Of a stretch of DNA of 64,000 bases, positions 28,710 to 37,479 are shown piece by piece. Below the pieces are notes generated by a model that saw only the letters and a list, made by a program, of their open reading frames with translations, did not search any database and was not told the origin of the DNA. The first letter of the stretch is position 1. Each line of letters begins with the position of its first letter. Source of the DNA: Acidaminococcus hominis (GTDB lineage: Bacteria; Bacillota; Negativicutes; Acidaminococcales; Acidaminococcaceae); contig NZ_OLMM01000004.1 of NCBI RefSeq assembly GCF_900291475.1, positions 1 to 64,000 on the forward strand, given 5' to 3'. The position numbers and the translations under genes were made by a program.

Positions 28710-29693
28710 CTATTTATAGGTTTGCCATGCATCCATTACATCCAAAAACACCCCGTCAAAGCCAGCGTTCAGAATCTGGTCCAAATAGGCCCCGTCGCTG
28801 CCGTACAGCAGGTGCTTCCACTCCGGCCGCCAGTACTTCACCCGGTAGCTTCCCGGCCAGTCCGGGTTGGGTTTGCCCACCCAGTCCGGAGGCTTGGTCT
28901 TCCAGTCAGGCTGCCAGTAGGGCCGGTAGTCCGCCGCCTCCCCTACGCTCAGATAGCACAACACCAGCCGCCGCCCGCCCTGGGGCTTGTCCTGGAGCAT
29001 GGCCGTTTCTGCCGGAGTCAGCGGTTTATCCCCGTAATACAAATCCACCACCACTGCGTCGTAGGGCGTCTTTTGCAGGGCAGTCAAATAGTCCAGCCGA
29101 GTCGCAAAATTTTCCGGATTCAGCAGGAACAGAAAATTCTCTGCGTCCTGCACCCTGCGGATGTCCCGGCTGCTTACCCGGGGCACCTGTCCCTGGGGCA
29201 GCTGGGCCAGATTTCTATCCCCTACGGCCATGCTTACATAGCCGTTTTTGTGCCCCAGGGCCTCATCCTTTTCCTGCAGCTCCGGGTCCGGTATATAATC
29301 CAGGGTCCACACCGCCTTCCCCGCCTTCTGGGGCAGGGCGAATACCCCTTTTAGGAATTCCAGCATGGACTTCTCCTGGGGCTGGGGTCCCTGGTCACTT
29401 TCTGTATAAAATACGGATTCCGTGAGAAAGCCGTCCAAAGCTTGGACCAGCTTGTCCACATTTTCCTTGGGGTTGTCCGGCGTTACCTCCAAAAGGCCCG
29501 CCGCCCCGTTGCCCACCAGCTGGAAGCCGGGCCGCTTTGCCTTGGCATACTGCCCCAGTTCTCCCGCCAGCTGGATCATTTCCGTTTGGGGATTCACCGG
29601 GTTTGCCGCTTCCGGCGCCACCGCTGCTTCCCCGCAGCCCGCTGTGAAGGTCAGGAGACCTCCCAGCAGCCAGCCTAAAATTTTCTTACGCAT
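28710..29693 (-). CDS. GH114-like glycoside hydrolase lipoprotein (PelA hydrolase analogue)
   Basis: Protein of 327 residues with a lipoprotein signal (LLTFTAGC, Cys near 19) and a TIM-barrel-like C-terminal half of the endo-alpha-1,4-polygalactosaminidase type: YDAVVVDLYYGD, LCYLSVGEAADYR, YWRPEWKHLL and GFDGVFLDVMDAW carry the expected Asp/Glu residues. Pseudomonas PelA joins a hydrolase of this kind to a deacetylase; here the deacetylase is a separate gene in the same operon. The ATG at 29693 is set by AAGGAG 6 bases upstream. It is the last gene of the operon and begins 11 bases after the barrel gene. Likely role: trimming Pel during export. Confidence 0.82.
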   Translation of the reverse strand: MRKKILGWLLGGLLTFTAGCGEAAVAPEAANPVNPQTEMIQLAGELGQYAKAKRPGFQLVGNGAAGLLEVTPDNPKENVDKLVQALDGFLTESVFYTESDQGPQPQEKSMLEFLKGVFALPQKAGKAVWTLDYIPDPELQEKDEALGHKNGYVSMAVGDRNLAQLPQGQVPRVSSRDIRRVQDAENFLFLLNPENFATRLDYLTALQKTPYDAVVVDLYYGDKPLTPAETAMLQDKPQGGRRLVLCYLSVGEAADYRPYWQPDWKTKPPDWVGKPNPDWPGSYRVKYWRPEWKHLLYGSDGAYLDQILNAGFDGVFLDVMDAWQTYK

Positions 29694-29704
29694 ACCTTCT
29701 CCTT

Positions 29705-31843
29705 TTAGAAGGACTGGTTCAGGGTGCACAGCACCTTCCAGCCCCGATAGGAACCGCCACGGTCATCCTTCCGACGGAACCGTTCCCCGTCCAGACTCAG
29801 ACGATTTTTGGCGCCCAGCTGCCAGCTAAAGCCCAGCAGCAGGGAATAGTATTTATAGGCACCGCTGTTGAGTTCCAGCCGCAGCGGATCCCAGTTGGAC
29901 GTCACATCTTTATACCCCGCCAGGATATGCCATTCCTGCCGCTCATTCATATGGTGCAGCCAACCGGCCCCGGCACTGAGCCGGTGTACCGCCTGATTCC
30001 GGTAGCCCCAGCCGGCACTGACCAGGTTCCAAATGCCGTACAGGGACAGTTCGTCCCGCTTTGTAATTTGGTCATTGTAGAACCAGCTCAGCTCCCAATC
30101 GTCCCCTTCCCGGTAGTGCAGCCGGCTGTCCCGGCCCCAGAATTCCCGGGTTACAGTTTGGGTGCCCCCTTCGCCGCCCTGGGGGCCGCCCTTACCGTTA
30201 TGCAGCGTCCTGGGCACTTCCACTTCCCGCAGCTCACTGAAAATGGTGTCCTGGTAGGAGCTCTCCGCATGGCTGTGGACCACCCCCAAACGGTATTGGG
30301 TTTTGGGCCCTGCATGGAGGTAGCTGACCTCCTGCTGGAAAGCATTCCCCGGGTCCACCTGGGCCCCCGGCACTTCCTTGGAATAGTCGTAGCTCCGGCG
30401 GAGCGTGTACTGGACGCTGGCCGCCAGACTGTCCCGCTCCGTAAAGTGGTGGATCAGTTCAAGGCCCGGGGTCACCTGGAACCCTGCACCAAAATCCGTC
30501 ATCCGGGCCAAATCATTTCCCACCACGGCATTTTGGTAGATGGCACTCTGCCCCGTAGGCAGATTAAACAGCAGCTGGTAGCGGACGCTGTTTTGCTTGT
30601 GGTCATTGCGCAGTTCGGCACTCAGCTGGGTATCCGCCCAGCCCGACACGCTGCCGTGGCTCTTATGGGTATCCGATTGCACATAGCCCGTAGAAAGGCC
30701 AATATCCACCCGGTGGCCGCTAATCCGTCCTGCCTGGTAAAAATTCAAGGGAATAAACAGCTGATGCCCGGATTCCCGGCCCTTCCAGCTGTCAAATTCC
30801 ACGCCGGTCTGCCAGCCCGCCCCTTCCCCAAAATGGGCCAGGGCGTAGTCCGCCCGCTGCCGCTCCTTCAGGGCGCTGCGGGCCCAGTTCTCCGCGTCGT
30901 CCAGCCATTTGGCCGCTTCGGAATCGTAGGCCTGGGCTTCTGCCTCGTCTTTTTCCGCCTGCTGCTTTTCCACCGTCAGTTCCACGGCCTGCTGCTGGTA
31001 GTCCCGGACCTGTTCCCGGGCATCCCGCTCGGCGTCTTCCGCCTGCTCCCGGGCATCCGTCAAAGCGTCCAGCTGCTGCTGGAGCGCATCCAGTCTCTGG
31101 TCCGCTGCATCCAAAGCCTCGCTGGCCGCATCCATCTGCTGGGCCAAGCGGTCCAGTTCTGCCTGGGCTTCCTGCTCCGCCGCATCCTCCTGCCCGTTCA
31201 GCTTGTCCAGGGCATCGTTCACCATATCTTCTGCGTCCAACAGCCGGTTCTGTTCATAATTTACGGCAGTCAGCGCCTGCTTTACCAAAGCTTCTTTTTG
31301 GGCGTCCTCCGCCCGGAGGGCCTCCGTATCCCGGTTCTCCACGGCCTTTTCCTTGGCCTCGTAGGCCGCTTCCCGTTCCTTGGCAGCCGCCTCCTTGGCA
31401 TCCCGGTCCGCCTGGGCCGCCTGCACGGCCGGGGTAAACTGCACCACCGCCCGCTGGGCCGCCAGCGCCGCGTGGGTCCGCTTGGCACTTTCTGCCTGGG
31501 CCTTTTGCAGGGCGGCTTCCGTTTCTGCCAGGGCTTTTTTCACCGCGTTCAAATTGGCCAGCACCTGTCCCAGGTTCACTGCCGCTTCCCGGCGGCCTTT
31601 CTGGGCCTCAGCAAGACCTGCCCTGGCCTGTTCCAAATCCACCCGAGCCCGTTTCACATCGGCCTGGGCCTGGTGATAATACCGGATTTCCTCCCGGGAT
31701 TGGCGCAGGCTGTCCAGTTGGGACCGGACATCGTGGAGCACATCCCGGGAGGCCGCAAACCCCAGGGCCGGCACGCCCCAGGTTCCAAGCCCCGTAATCA
31801 CCGCCAGAAGGCCCGCTGCTTTCCGCTTCGTTTGCTGGTTCAC
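29705..31843 (-). CDS. Outer-membrane coiled-coil / beta-barrel protein, candidate Pel exporter
   Basis: Protein of 712 residues. A signal peptide ends at about residue 31 (LGFAA). Residues about 33-330 are a long Ala/Glu/Gln-rich coiled coil, and residues about 345-712 alternate polar and aromatic residues as in a beta-barrel, ending in Phe (LCTLNQSF), the usual outer-membrane insertion signal. The start overlaps pelG by 4 bases (ATGA). In Pseudomonas the equivalent step uses PelB, a TPR-plus-barrel porin, with PelC. By position and layout this protein is probably the export pore with a coiled coil replacing the TPRs. I know of no close named relative, so the function is inference. Confidence 0.75.
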   Translation of the reverse strand: MNQQTKRKAAGLLAVITGLGTWGVPALGFAASRDVLHDVRSQLDSLRQSREEIRYYHQAQADVKRARVDLEQARAGLAEAQKGRREAAVNLGQVLANLNAVKKALAETEAALQKAQAESAKRTHAALAAQRAVVQFTPAVQAAQADRDAKEAAAKEREAAYEAKEKAVENRDTEALRAEDAQKEALVKQALTAVNYEQNRLLDAEDMVNDALDKLNGQEDAAEQEAQAELDRLAQQMDAASEALDAADQRLDALQQQLDALTDAREQAEDAERDAREQVRDYQQQAVELTVEKQQAEKDEAEAQAYDSEAAKWLDDAENWARSALKERQRADYALAHFGEGAGWQTGVEFDSWKGRESGHQLFIPLNFYQAGRISGHRVDIGLSTGYVQSDTHKSHGSVSGWADTQLSAELRNDHKQNSVRYQLLFNLPTGQSAIYQNAVVGNDLARMTDFGAGFQVTPGLELIHHFTERDSLAASVQYTLRRSYDYSKEVPGAQVDPGNAFQQEVSYLHAGPKTQYRLGVVHSHAESSYQDTIFSELREVEVPRTLHNGKGGPQGGEGGTQTVTREFWGRDSRLHYREGDDWELSWFYNDQITKRDELSLYGIWNLVSAGWGYRNQAVHRLSAGAGWLHHMNERQEWHILAGYKDVTSNWDPLRLELNSGAYKYYSLLLGFSWQLGAKNRLSLDGERFRRKDDRGGSYRGWKVLCTLNQSF

Positions 31844-33309
31844 AAGGACCCTCCTTTCTGGGATTCCTTCACCCCATAGAGTTTATCCCGCAAATGGGTC
31901 ATAAACGAAACCCTGGGCCGGTAAAACATGGGCTGGCCGCAGAAAATATAATAATTCAGCCGGTCCGCAAAATGGTCCAGGCTGTGCAGCCCGTAGAACA
32001 GGGCAAGGCCGCTGGACAGGAAGAAGGTAAAGCCGTAGCTGCTCTCCCCAAACAGGGCAATGCCCCCCAGCCCCAGTACCAGGGTACCCAGAAAGTACAG
32101 CCCCATCAACCGCAGGGCCTGCTCCTGGGCATCAAAGTACAGGAACAGGATGCTGATGACTTCCGTAACCCCGGTAAAATACGCCGCCATCAGAAGAATA
32201 TCATACAAATTGGCTGCCTCAAAATCCACGTTGGCCAGAGTCAGCACATAGGTTCCCCCGGCCAAAGCCAGCAGGGTAAACAGGAACTGGAAGCCCATGA
32301 GCTTGCGCAGTTCAAACCACATGGTAAACAGCAGGGTCTGCCGGCCATCCTCAATATCCCGATAATTGCCCTTATGGATAATGGCATCAAAATAAATGGC
32401 GTACCGGTCGTAAAATTCCGTTTCTGCAGATACCACAAACATGGTTCTAAGGGGCAGAATGGACAAAAAGGCATAGCAGGTAATGATGTCGTACACCGGG
32501 GCAAACCGGTAGGTTCCTCCCACCACCGTGCCCCAGGAACCCTGCCAAATCATCAGGTTGGGGAGAAACAGCCCCAGGGAATAAGCCATGGCCTCCAGGA
32601 ACACCTTCCAATGCTGGTCCAAAATGGAGAGAAACCAGAACACCCGGCCCTGCCGGGGCGGTCCAAAATAATCGTACAAAGCCAGGTAGAAGGTCAGCAC
32701 AATCATGCCCATGCCCACATCCACTCCAGCCACGCCGCAGCGGGCAGCCGGCAGCTCTCCGCCGGTTAGCAAAACCCCGGTGACCAATACCCCTGCCACT
32801 GCCCCTGCCAGATAGCCCAGCACCAGCCCCTTAAACTGGCGCACCGCCGTCAGGTACACCCCCTGGCTCCAAATCAGCAGCATCTCACTGAAAAACAGGT
32901 ATCCCAGCACCTTGTCCACCCAGGGAAGGGGACTGGGCAGATAGAACAAAAAGGCCGCAAGGGCCCCCAGGCCCAAAAGCAGGGCGTTGATACCAAACAG
33001 GGACGCCGTAATGTCCCCGTACCGCTTTTCACTAAGACAATCCGCCAGATACCGGGTCTGCACCGTCACAAACCCGCTGGACAAAATCTGGGAAAACACA
33101 AAGGCATACACCGTAGTGCCAATAAACAGGTCGGACTCCACCTTAGGAACCCGGGCGTGGGCAAACAGGGCCTGAATGGCCAGCATCAGGCCCGCCAGCA
33201 GGATAAATGGCCCCGTGGTAATCACCAAAGAGGCAGAATACGCCTTCAGCTTCCCGGTGGCGGTCCGGGCCTTGAACAATTTTTTTAATTCGAAGCCAAC
33301 GCCTGCCAT
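31840..33309 (-). CDS. pelG: Pel polysaccharide membrane protein PelG
   Basis: Inner-membrane protein of 489 residues with about 12 membrane segments and the characteristic N-terminus MAGVGFELKKLF, typical of PelG, a MOP-superfamily flippase-like protein. With PelD, PelE and PelF it forms the inner-membrane synthesis and transport complex for the GalNAc/GlcNAc-type Pel polymer. It overlaps pelF by 25 bases and the barrel gene by 4 bases, so translation is coupled. Confidence 0.92.
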   Translation of the reverse strand: MAGVGFELKKLFKARTATGKLKAYSASLVITTGPFILLAGLMLAIQALFAHARVPKVESDLFIGTTVYAFVFSQILSSGFVTVQTRYLADCLSEKRYGDITASLFGINALLLGLGALAAFLFYLPSPLPWVDKVLGYLFFSEMLLIWSQGVYLTAVRQFKGLVLGYLAGAVAGVLVTGVLLTGGELPAARCGVAGVDVGMGMIVLTFYLALYDYFGPPRQGRVFWFLSILDQHWKVFLEAMAYSLGLFLPNLMIWQGSWGTVVGGTYRFAPVYDIITCYAFLSILPLRTMFVVSAETEFYDRYAIYFDAIIHKGNYRDIEDGRQTLLFTMWFELRKLMGFQFLFTLLALAGGTYVLTLANVDFEAANLYDILLMAAYFTGVTEVISILFLYFDAQEQALRLMGLYFLGTLVLGLGGIALFGESSYGFTFFLSSGLALFYGLHSLDHFADRLNYYIFCGQPMFYRPRVSFMTHLRDKLYGVKESQKGGSL

Positions 33310-34736
33310 GATGCTCCCAGCTCTCCTTCCTCCCGGTAAATCCGGCGATATGAATCAATAAAATGCTCGTAGGTATAGCCCCTGAGGGTTCTTTCGTACC
33401 CGGCCTGGGCCATCTGGTGCCGCAGGGGGAAGTTCCGGGCCAGCCGGAGAATTTCCCGGGCCATGGCCTCAAAATCCAGAGGCGGCACCACAATCCCTGC
33501 ATCCCCCAGGGTATCCTGGCTGTCCCCGTAGATTAACTCCCGGCAGCAGCCCACATCCGTGGTCACAAAGGGGCGATGGGCCGCAAACCCCTCCAGCACC
33601 GACAGGGGCTGCCCCTCGCTGATGCTGGACAGCACCAATACGTCCATTTTGGGCAGGTACTCCGTCACCTGGATGGAGCCCGTAAAGGTCACCGTCTCCG
33701 TAATCCCCAGCAGCTCCGCCGTATTGACGCACAGCTGGGCGTATTCCGGGTCTTCTTCCATATTTCCCATGACGTACAAATGAGTGTCCGGCATATCCTG
33801 GTGCACCAGGAAAAACGCCCGCAGCAGGGTTAGGATATCCTTAATAGGCACCACCCGCACCACTGCCCCAACATTGATGGTGCCCCCGTGGTCCGTCAGC
33901 TCCGGAATGGGCGCAAACCGTTCCATATGGATGCCATTGGGCACAATGGCAATTTTCTTAGGGTCACAGCCCAGTTCCTTTTCGATCTGCCCGTTATGCT
34001 CAAACAAGGTGAACACATGGTCCGCCTTTTCGTAGGCAAGCTTGGCCAGGTTGTAGAAATACCGGATCCACACGGACTTGAAATCCGTCTTGGCCCAGTC
34101 GCTTTTGATGATTTCCGCTTCCCGCTCCCGGGAATAGATGCCGTGTTCGGTAATCATAAAAGGCTTGTGGTACACCGTCGCCCCAATACCTCCCAGAATG
34201 CCGCAGTAGCCCGTAGCCACACTGTGGTAGACATCCGCTTCCGGCAAATCCTGCTGGAGCAGGTAAAAAAGGGGCAGCAGCATGGACCGCAAGGTCCAGA
34301 AAAATTCCGTAAAGGGCAGGTAATCGTACCGCTCCGCATAAATTTTTCGGATAACCTGGAAAAAGTCCCCAGTCATAAAAATGTCCAACGGACTTTCCCA
34401 CTGCTTATTCCGGAAAATATCCACCAGCCCGTCCAGGTTGATGGGCTGGTCCCCCTTGACCAGTTCCTCCAGCACCTGCTGCTGGGCTTCTGTCAGGGCG
34501 TGTTCCTGCATGGTCCCTGCCTTCAGGTTCAGAATTTCGTCCAGGAACACCTCCTGGATGCCCACGCAGTTTTGCGGCAGCTTGTACTTGTAGTGTCCCC
34601 GGTCCTTGGCTTCCGCCCCAATGGAGTACACCACAAACTCATATTCCGGCAGCCCTTCCATGAGCATCTGCACCCAGGAAGAAACGCCCCCTACCACATA
34701 GGGGTAGGACCCTTCGGTCAAAAGGCAAATTCTCAT
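33285..34736 (-). CDS. pelF: Pel glycosyltransferase PelF
   Basis: Cytoplasmic GT4-type glycosyltransferase of 483 residues that polymerises Pel from UDP-sugars. The PelF start MRICLLTEGSYPYVVGGVSSW is diagnostic, the C-terminal half has PNGIHMERF and the nucleotide-sugar EX7E motif in SISEGQPLSVLE. It begins 12 bases after the end of the deacetylase reading frame and overlaps pelG. Confidence 0.95.
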   Translation of the reverse strand: MRICLLTEGSYPYVVGGVSSWVQMLMEGLPEYEFVVYSIGAEAKDRGHYKYKLPQNCVGIQEVFLDEILNLKAGTMQEHALTEAQQQVLEELVKGDQPINLDGLVDIFRNKQWESPLDIFMTGDFFQVIRKIYAERYDYLPFTEFFWTLRSMLLPLFYLLQQDLPEADVYHSVATGYCGILGGIGATVYHKPFMITEHGIYSREREAEIIKSDWAKTDFKSVWIRYFYNLAKLAYEKADHVFTLFEHNGQIEKELGCDPKKIAIVPNGIHMERFAPIPELTDHGGTINVGAVVRVVPIKDILTLLRAFFLVHQDMPDTHLYVMGNMEEDPEYAQLCVNTAELLGITETVTFTGSIQVTEYLPKMDVLVLSSISEGQPLSVLEGFAAHRPFVTTDVGCCRELIYGDSQDTLGDAGIVVPPLDFEAMAREILRLARNFPLRHQMAQAGYERTLRGYTYEHFIDSYRRIYREEGELGASWQALASN

Positions 34737-34748
34737 GGCTTCTCCTTT

Positions 34749-36590
34749 CTAGTTTTTCCAGTAGATCCGGGCCACCGGATCCGTCACTTCCACAAAATAC
34801 ACCCCGTCCTCCACCTTGTTCACCCGGCAGCCCTGGACATGGTCCAAGGTTCGCTGGGAACGCAGCAGGAAGCGGGCCGACCGAATATAGTTCCGGCAAT
34901 GGAGCACCAGCATTTCAGGAGAACGCTCCATCCGGTAATCCAAATCGTAATACGTGTCAAAATAGGGCAGGCTTTCCGATACCGTTACCGCCTTCAGCCA
35001 GGGATAGCGCTGGGACAGCTCCCGGACAAAGTCCTCCAGACTGTCGTGCATCTGCTTCCAGGACAGCTTGGCACTTTCCTCTTAGAACATTTCGTCCGGA
35101 TGGATAAAATGGTTGAAGACCCCCAGGTCATTGATGGCGCTGATTTCCCCATAGACGGCGGACTGGTCCGGTACGTACCCCGAGGAAATCCGGGGAATAT
35201 CGTAATACCCGCCCCGCTCCCGGCGAAAGTTCTGGTAATAGGCGTGCTCGTCCGCTGGCCCATCGTACAGGGAAGCAAAAATCTTCAGTTCCGGGAACAC
35301 TTTTTTCAGGGCGTCCTTGCCCATGGGGCTAAGAATATTGGAAGGCGGCACATAAACTTCAAAACTATATTCCGGATAGGCCTGGTACACATACCGGCGC
35401 AGCTCCGTTAGGGCTGCCTGGATATCTTCTTCGCTGGTCCAGGGCACGTAGTCCGGCTCATGGTCCTGGTAGCCCGGAGGCACCAGAGGCTGGTGATTGT
35501 ACCCGTGCAGGCCCATTTCCCCGCCCATGTTCAGCAAATCGTGGCCATAGACCACTAGCGCGTCCCGGGCATTCCGGCCGTTTTGCGGTTCAAAGGGCGG
35601 ATGCACCCGGTCATTGTAGCTTTCAATAATGACCCCGGTAAACTTGATTTTTTCCCGCTGGGCCAATTGCTTCATAAACGGCCACCAGGCCTTCCGGTAA
35701 AAGTCCGAGGTGGACAATCCCGTTTCCTGGTAGATTTTGTCATAATAGCCCTCCGGCACCGGCGCCGGGAAATCATCAATAAAGAAAATCTTTACCCCCA
35801 CCACCGGATACAGGGTATCCGTACCGCAGTGGGCCAGCATGGCCATCAGGATTCCCCGGTTGGACTTGTCCTCCCGTTCCACCCCGTTGTAGAAATACAT
35901 TTCTCCCTGGCCCAGGGGTTCCTGCCACACCAGGGGCACGCTGCCGCTCCGGTCGGTGATATGGACCACCGCCTCCGGGCCCAATTCCACAGGTAGTACA
36001 TAGGTATTGTAGGACCGGCCAGTGACAATTTCTTCGCCCTTGGCCCCAATGAGAAAATTGGTGCGCATGGATAGGCCCGTCACGCTTTGGGGCTTTCCGT
36101 TTCCCTTGAGGCCTGTTATGCCCAGCTGCCGCAGGGTTTCCGGGGCCAGGGGCTTATCCCCCTCCAGTTCCAGCTGCTGGAGCACCACCAGCGTTCCCCC
36201 CTGCTGCACATATTGCAGAATCTGGGGCAGGGCCGCAACGGCCCCCAGCCGGCCAGTAGTTACCACAACCCCCTGGGTATCCTGGGGAATGGCCATGCTT
36301 TGCCGCAGATCCACACTCTCAAAATGTTTCTTTTTGGCCTGGAGGGTCCGTTCTGCATTGTGTCGGCAGAACATACTCCGGACACTGGTGGGATCATAAA
36401 TGACAATATAGTTTTCTACCGGCAGATTTTCCACCTGGCTCCAATCCACCTGCACCGGCAGATTTTCAATCCGGCGGAACTTGTTGGCCGCCGGGTTCAG
36501 GTGCAGGAAGCCGTCCAGCCGGGTATATTGGAAAAAGCACCCCAAAAGGACCACCACAAAAAACAGTGCGTAAATTCCCCGCTTATTCAT
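34749..36590 (-). pseudogene. pelA: Pel deacetylase (DUF2194, PelA-type) with in-frame TAA
   Basis: One reading frame of 613 codons interrupted by TAA at 35082-35084. The first part (502 residues, 36590-35082) has a membrane anchor at residues about 7-23, a glutamine-amidotransferase-like region, and a polysaccharide-deacetylase-like domain (IFFIDDFPAP, GLHGYNHQPLVP). The frame then continues unchanged past the stop (EESAKLSWKQMHDSLEDFV...) to 34749 for about 110 more residues that look like normal protein. The total fits the DUF2194 deacetylase of Pel clusters. The gene is probably broken by a nonsense mutation or carries a sequencing error; residual function of the first part is possible. 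It overlaps pelE by 8 bases. Confidence 0.82.
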
Positions 36591-37479
36591 GGTACACCTC
36601 CCGGTCCCAGTACCGCAGCACCTTCAGAGCCTCCGGCGACAGCGCCTTGGGCAGTGCCTTCAGTTCCTGGATGCAGGCCTGGAGCGCTTCCGGCTCCCGT
36701 TTGGCCTGGTGCAACCGGATTTCCATGAGGATGGGCCGCTCGTCTTCCGGGTGACCCGCCCTAAAGCTCCGGCACACCGCTGCCGCTTCTTCCGTCCGGT
36801 GCTGGGCCAAAAGGGCCTTGATTTCTTCTTCGTAGTAAATGGATTTTTCCGGCATTTTCTGGGCCAGCACCTCCAGTACCCGGATATAGGCTTCCTGCTG
36901 CCGTGCCCGGGTAGCTGCGTCCCCGTAGCCGCTGGACAAAAACCGCTTCAGGCACCCAGCGTACCGGTCCATCAGTTCATGGTTGTCGGGAGCTGCCGTC
37001 TTTAGCTGTTCTTCCAGTTGGTGGATTTTCTCCCCCAGGCTTTCCATTTTGGCCGTCAGCAGGGACACGGCATAATAGGCAATTTCCCGATCCTCATCCT
37101 GAATGGCCCGGCGCAAAATGGCCTGGTTGGTGACCACATCCTGCTTGATAGAATCCGTAAAAAGCTGCCGCTTCAGCTGGGAATTACCCAGCAGATACAC
37201 ATCATTTAACGGCACCATATTCCCGTTGTAGTCCCGGTCCCCCAGGGCAAAGTCCGTCCCCGGGTCCCGGTCTTCCAGGGTATGGCCTCCGTTGATGCCA
37301 AAAAAGGTGGAAAATAGCTGTACCAGGGTAAGCAGCACCACGCCGGCCACGGGCACCAGCAAAACAATCAGCAGTTCTGCCAGCTTCTGGTACCGGTTCT
37401 TGCCGGACCAGTGCAGATAGCCCCCGTACAGGACTGCCGTCAGGGCATAAAGGCCCCCAAACAGTTCACTCCCGGTCAT
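36583..37479 (-). CDS. pelE: Pel membrane/TPR protein PelE
   Basis: Protein of 298 residues: two N-terminal membrane helices (about 5-20 and 30-55) followed by a cytoplasmic helical region with TPR-like units (for example MDRYAGCLKRFL and EEIKALLAQHRTEEAAAVCR). This matches PelE, which bridges PelD and PelG. The ATG overlaps the pelD stop (ATGA); a longer frame up to 37887 runs through pelD and is rejected. Confidence 0.82.
   Translation of the reverse strand: MTGSELFGGLYALTAVLYGGYLHWSGKNRYQKLAELLIVLLVPVAGVVLLTLVQLFSTFFGINGGHTLEDRDPGTDFALGDRDYNGNMVPLNDVYLLGNSQLKRQLFTDSIKQDVVTNQAILRRAIQDEDREIAYYAVSLLTAKMESLGEKIHQLEEQLKTAAPDNHELMDRYAGCLKRFLSSGYGDAATRARQQEAYIRVLEVLAQKMPEKSIYYEEEIKALLAQHRTEEAAAVCRSFRAGHPEDERPILMEIRLHQAKREPEALQACIQELKALPKALSPEALKVLRYWDREVYHE

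Noticed and set aside
29927-31879. Plus-strand frame of 650 codons opposite the barrel gene
   Set aside because: Antisense reading of the Ala-rich coiled-coil gene; no ribosome site or domain.
35082-35084. Recoding of the pelA stop as selenocysteine
   Set aside because: The codon is TAA, not TGA, and no selenocysteine insertion hairpin is evident next to it.
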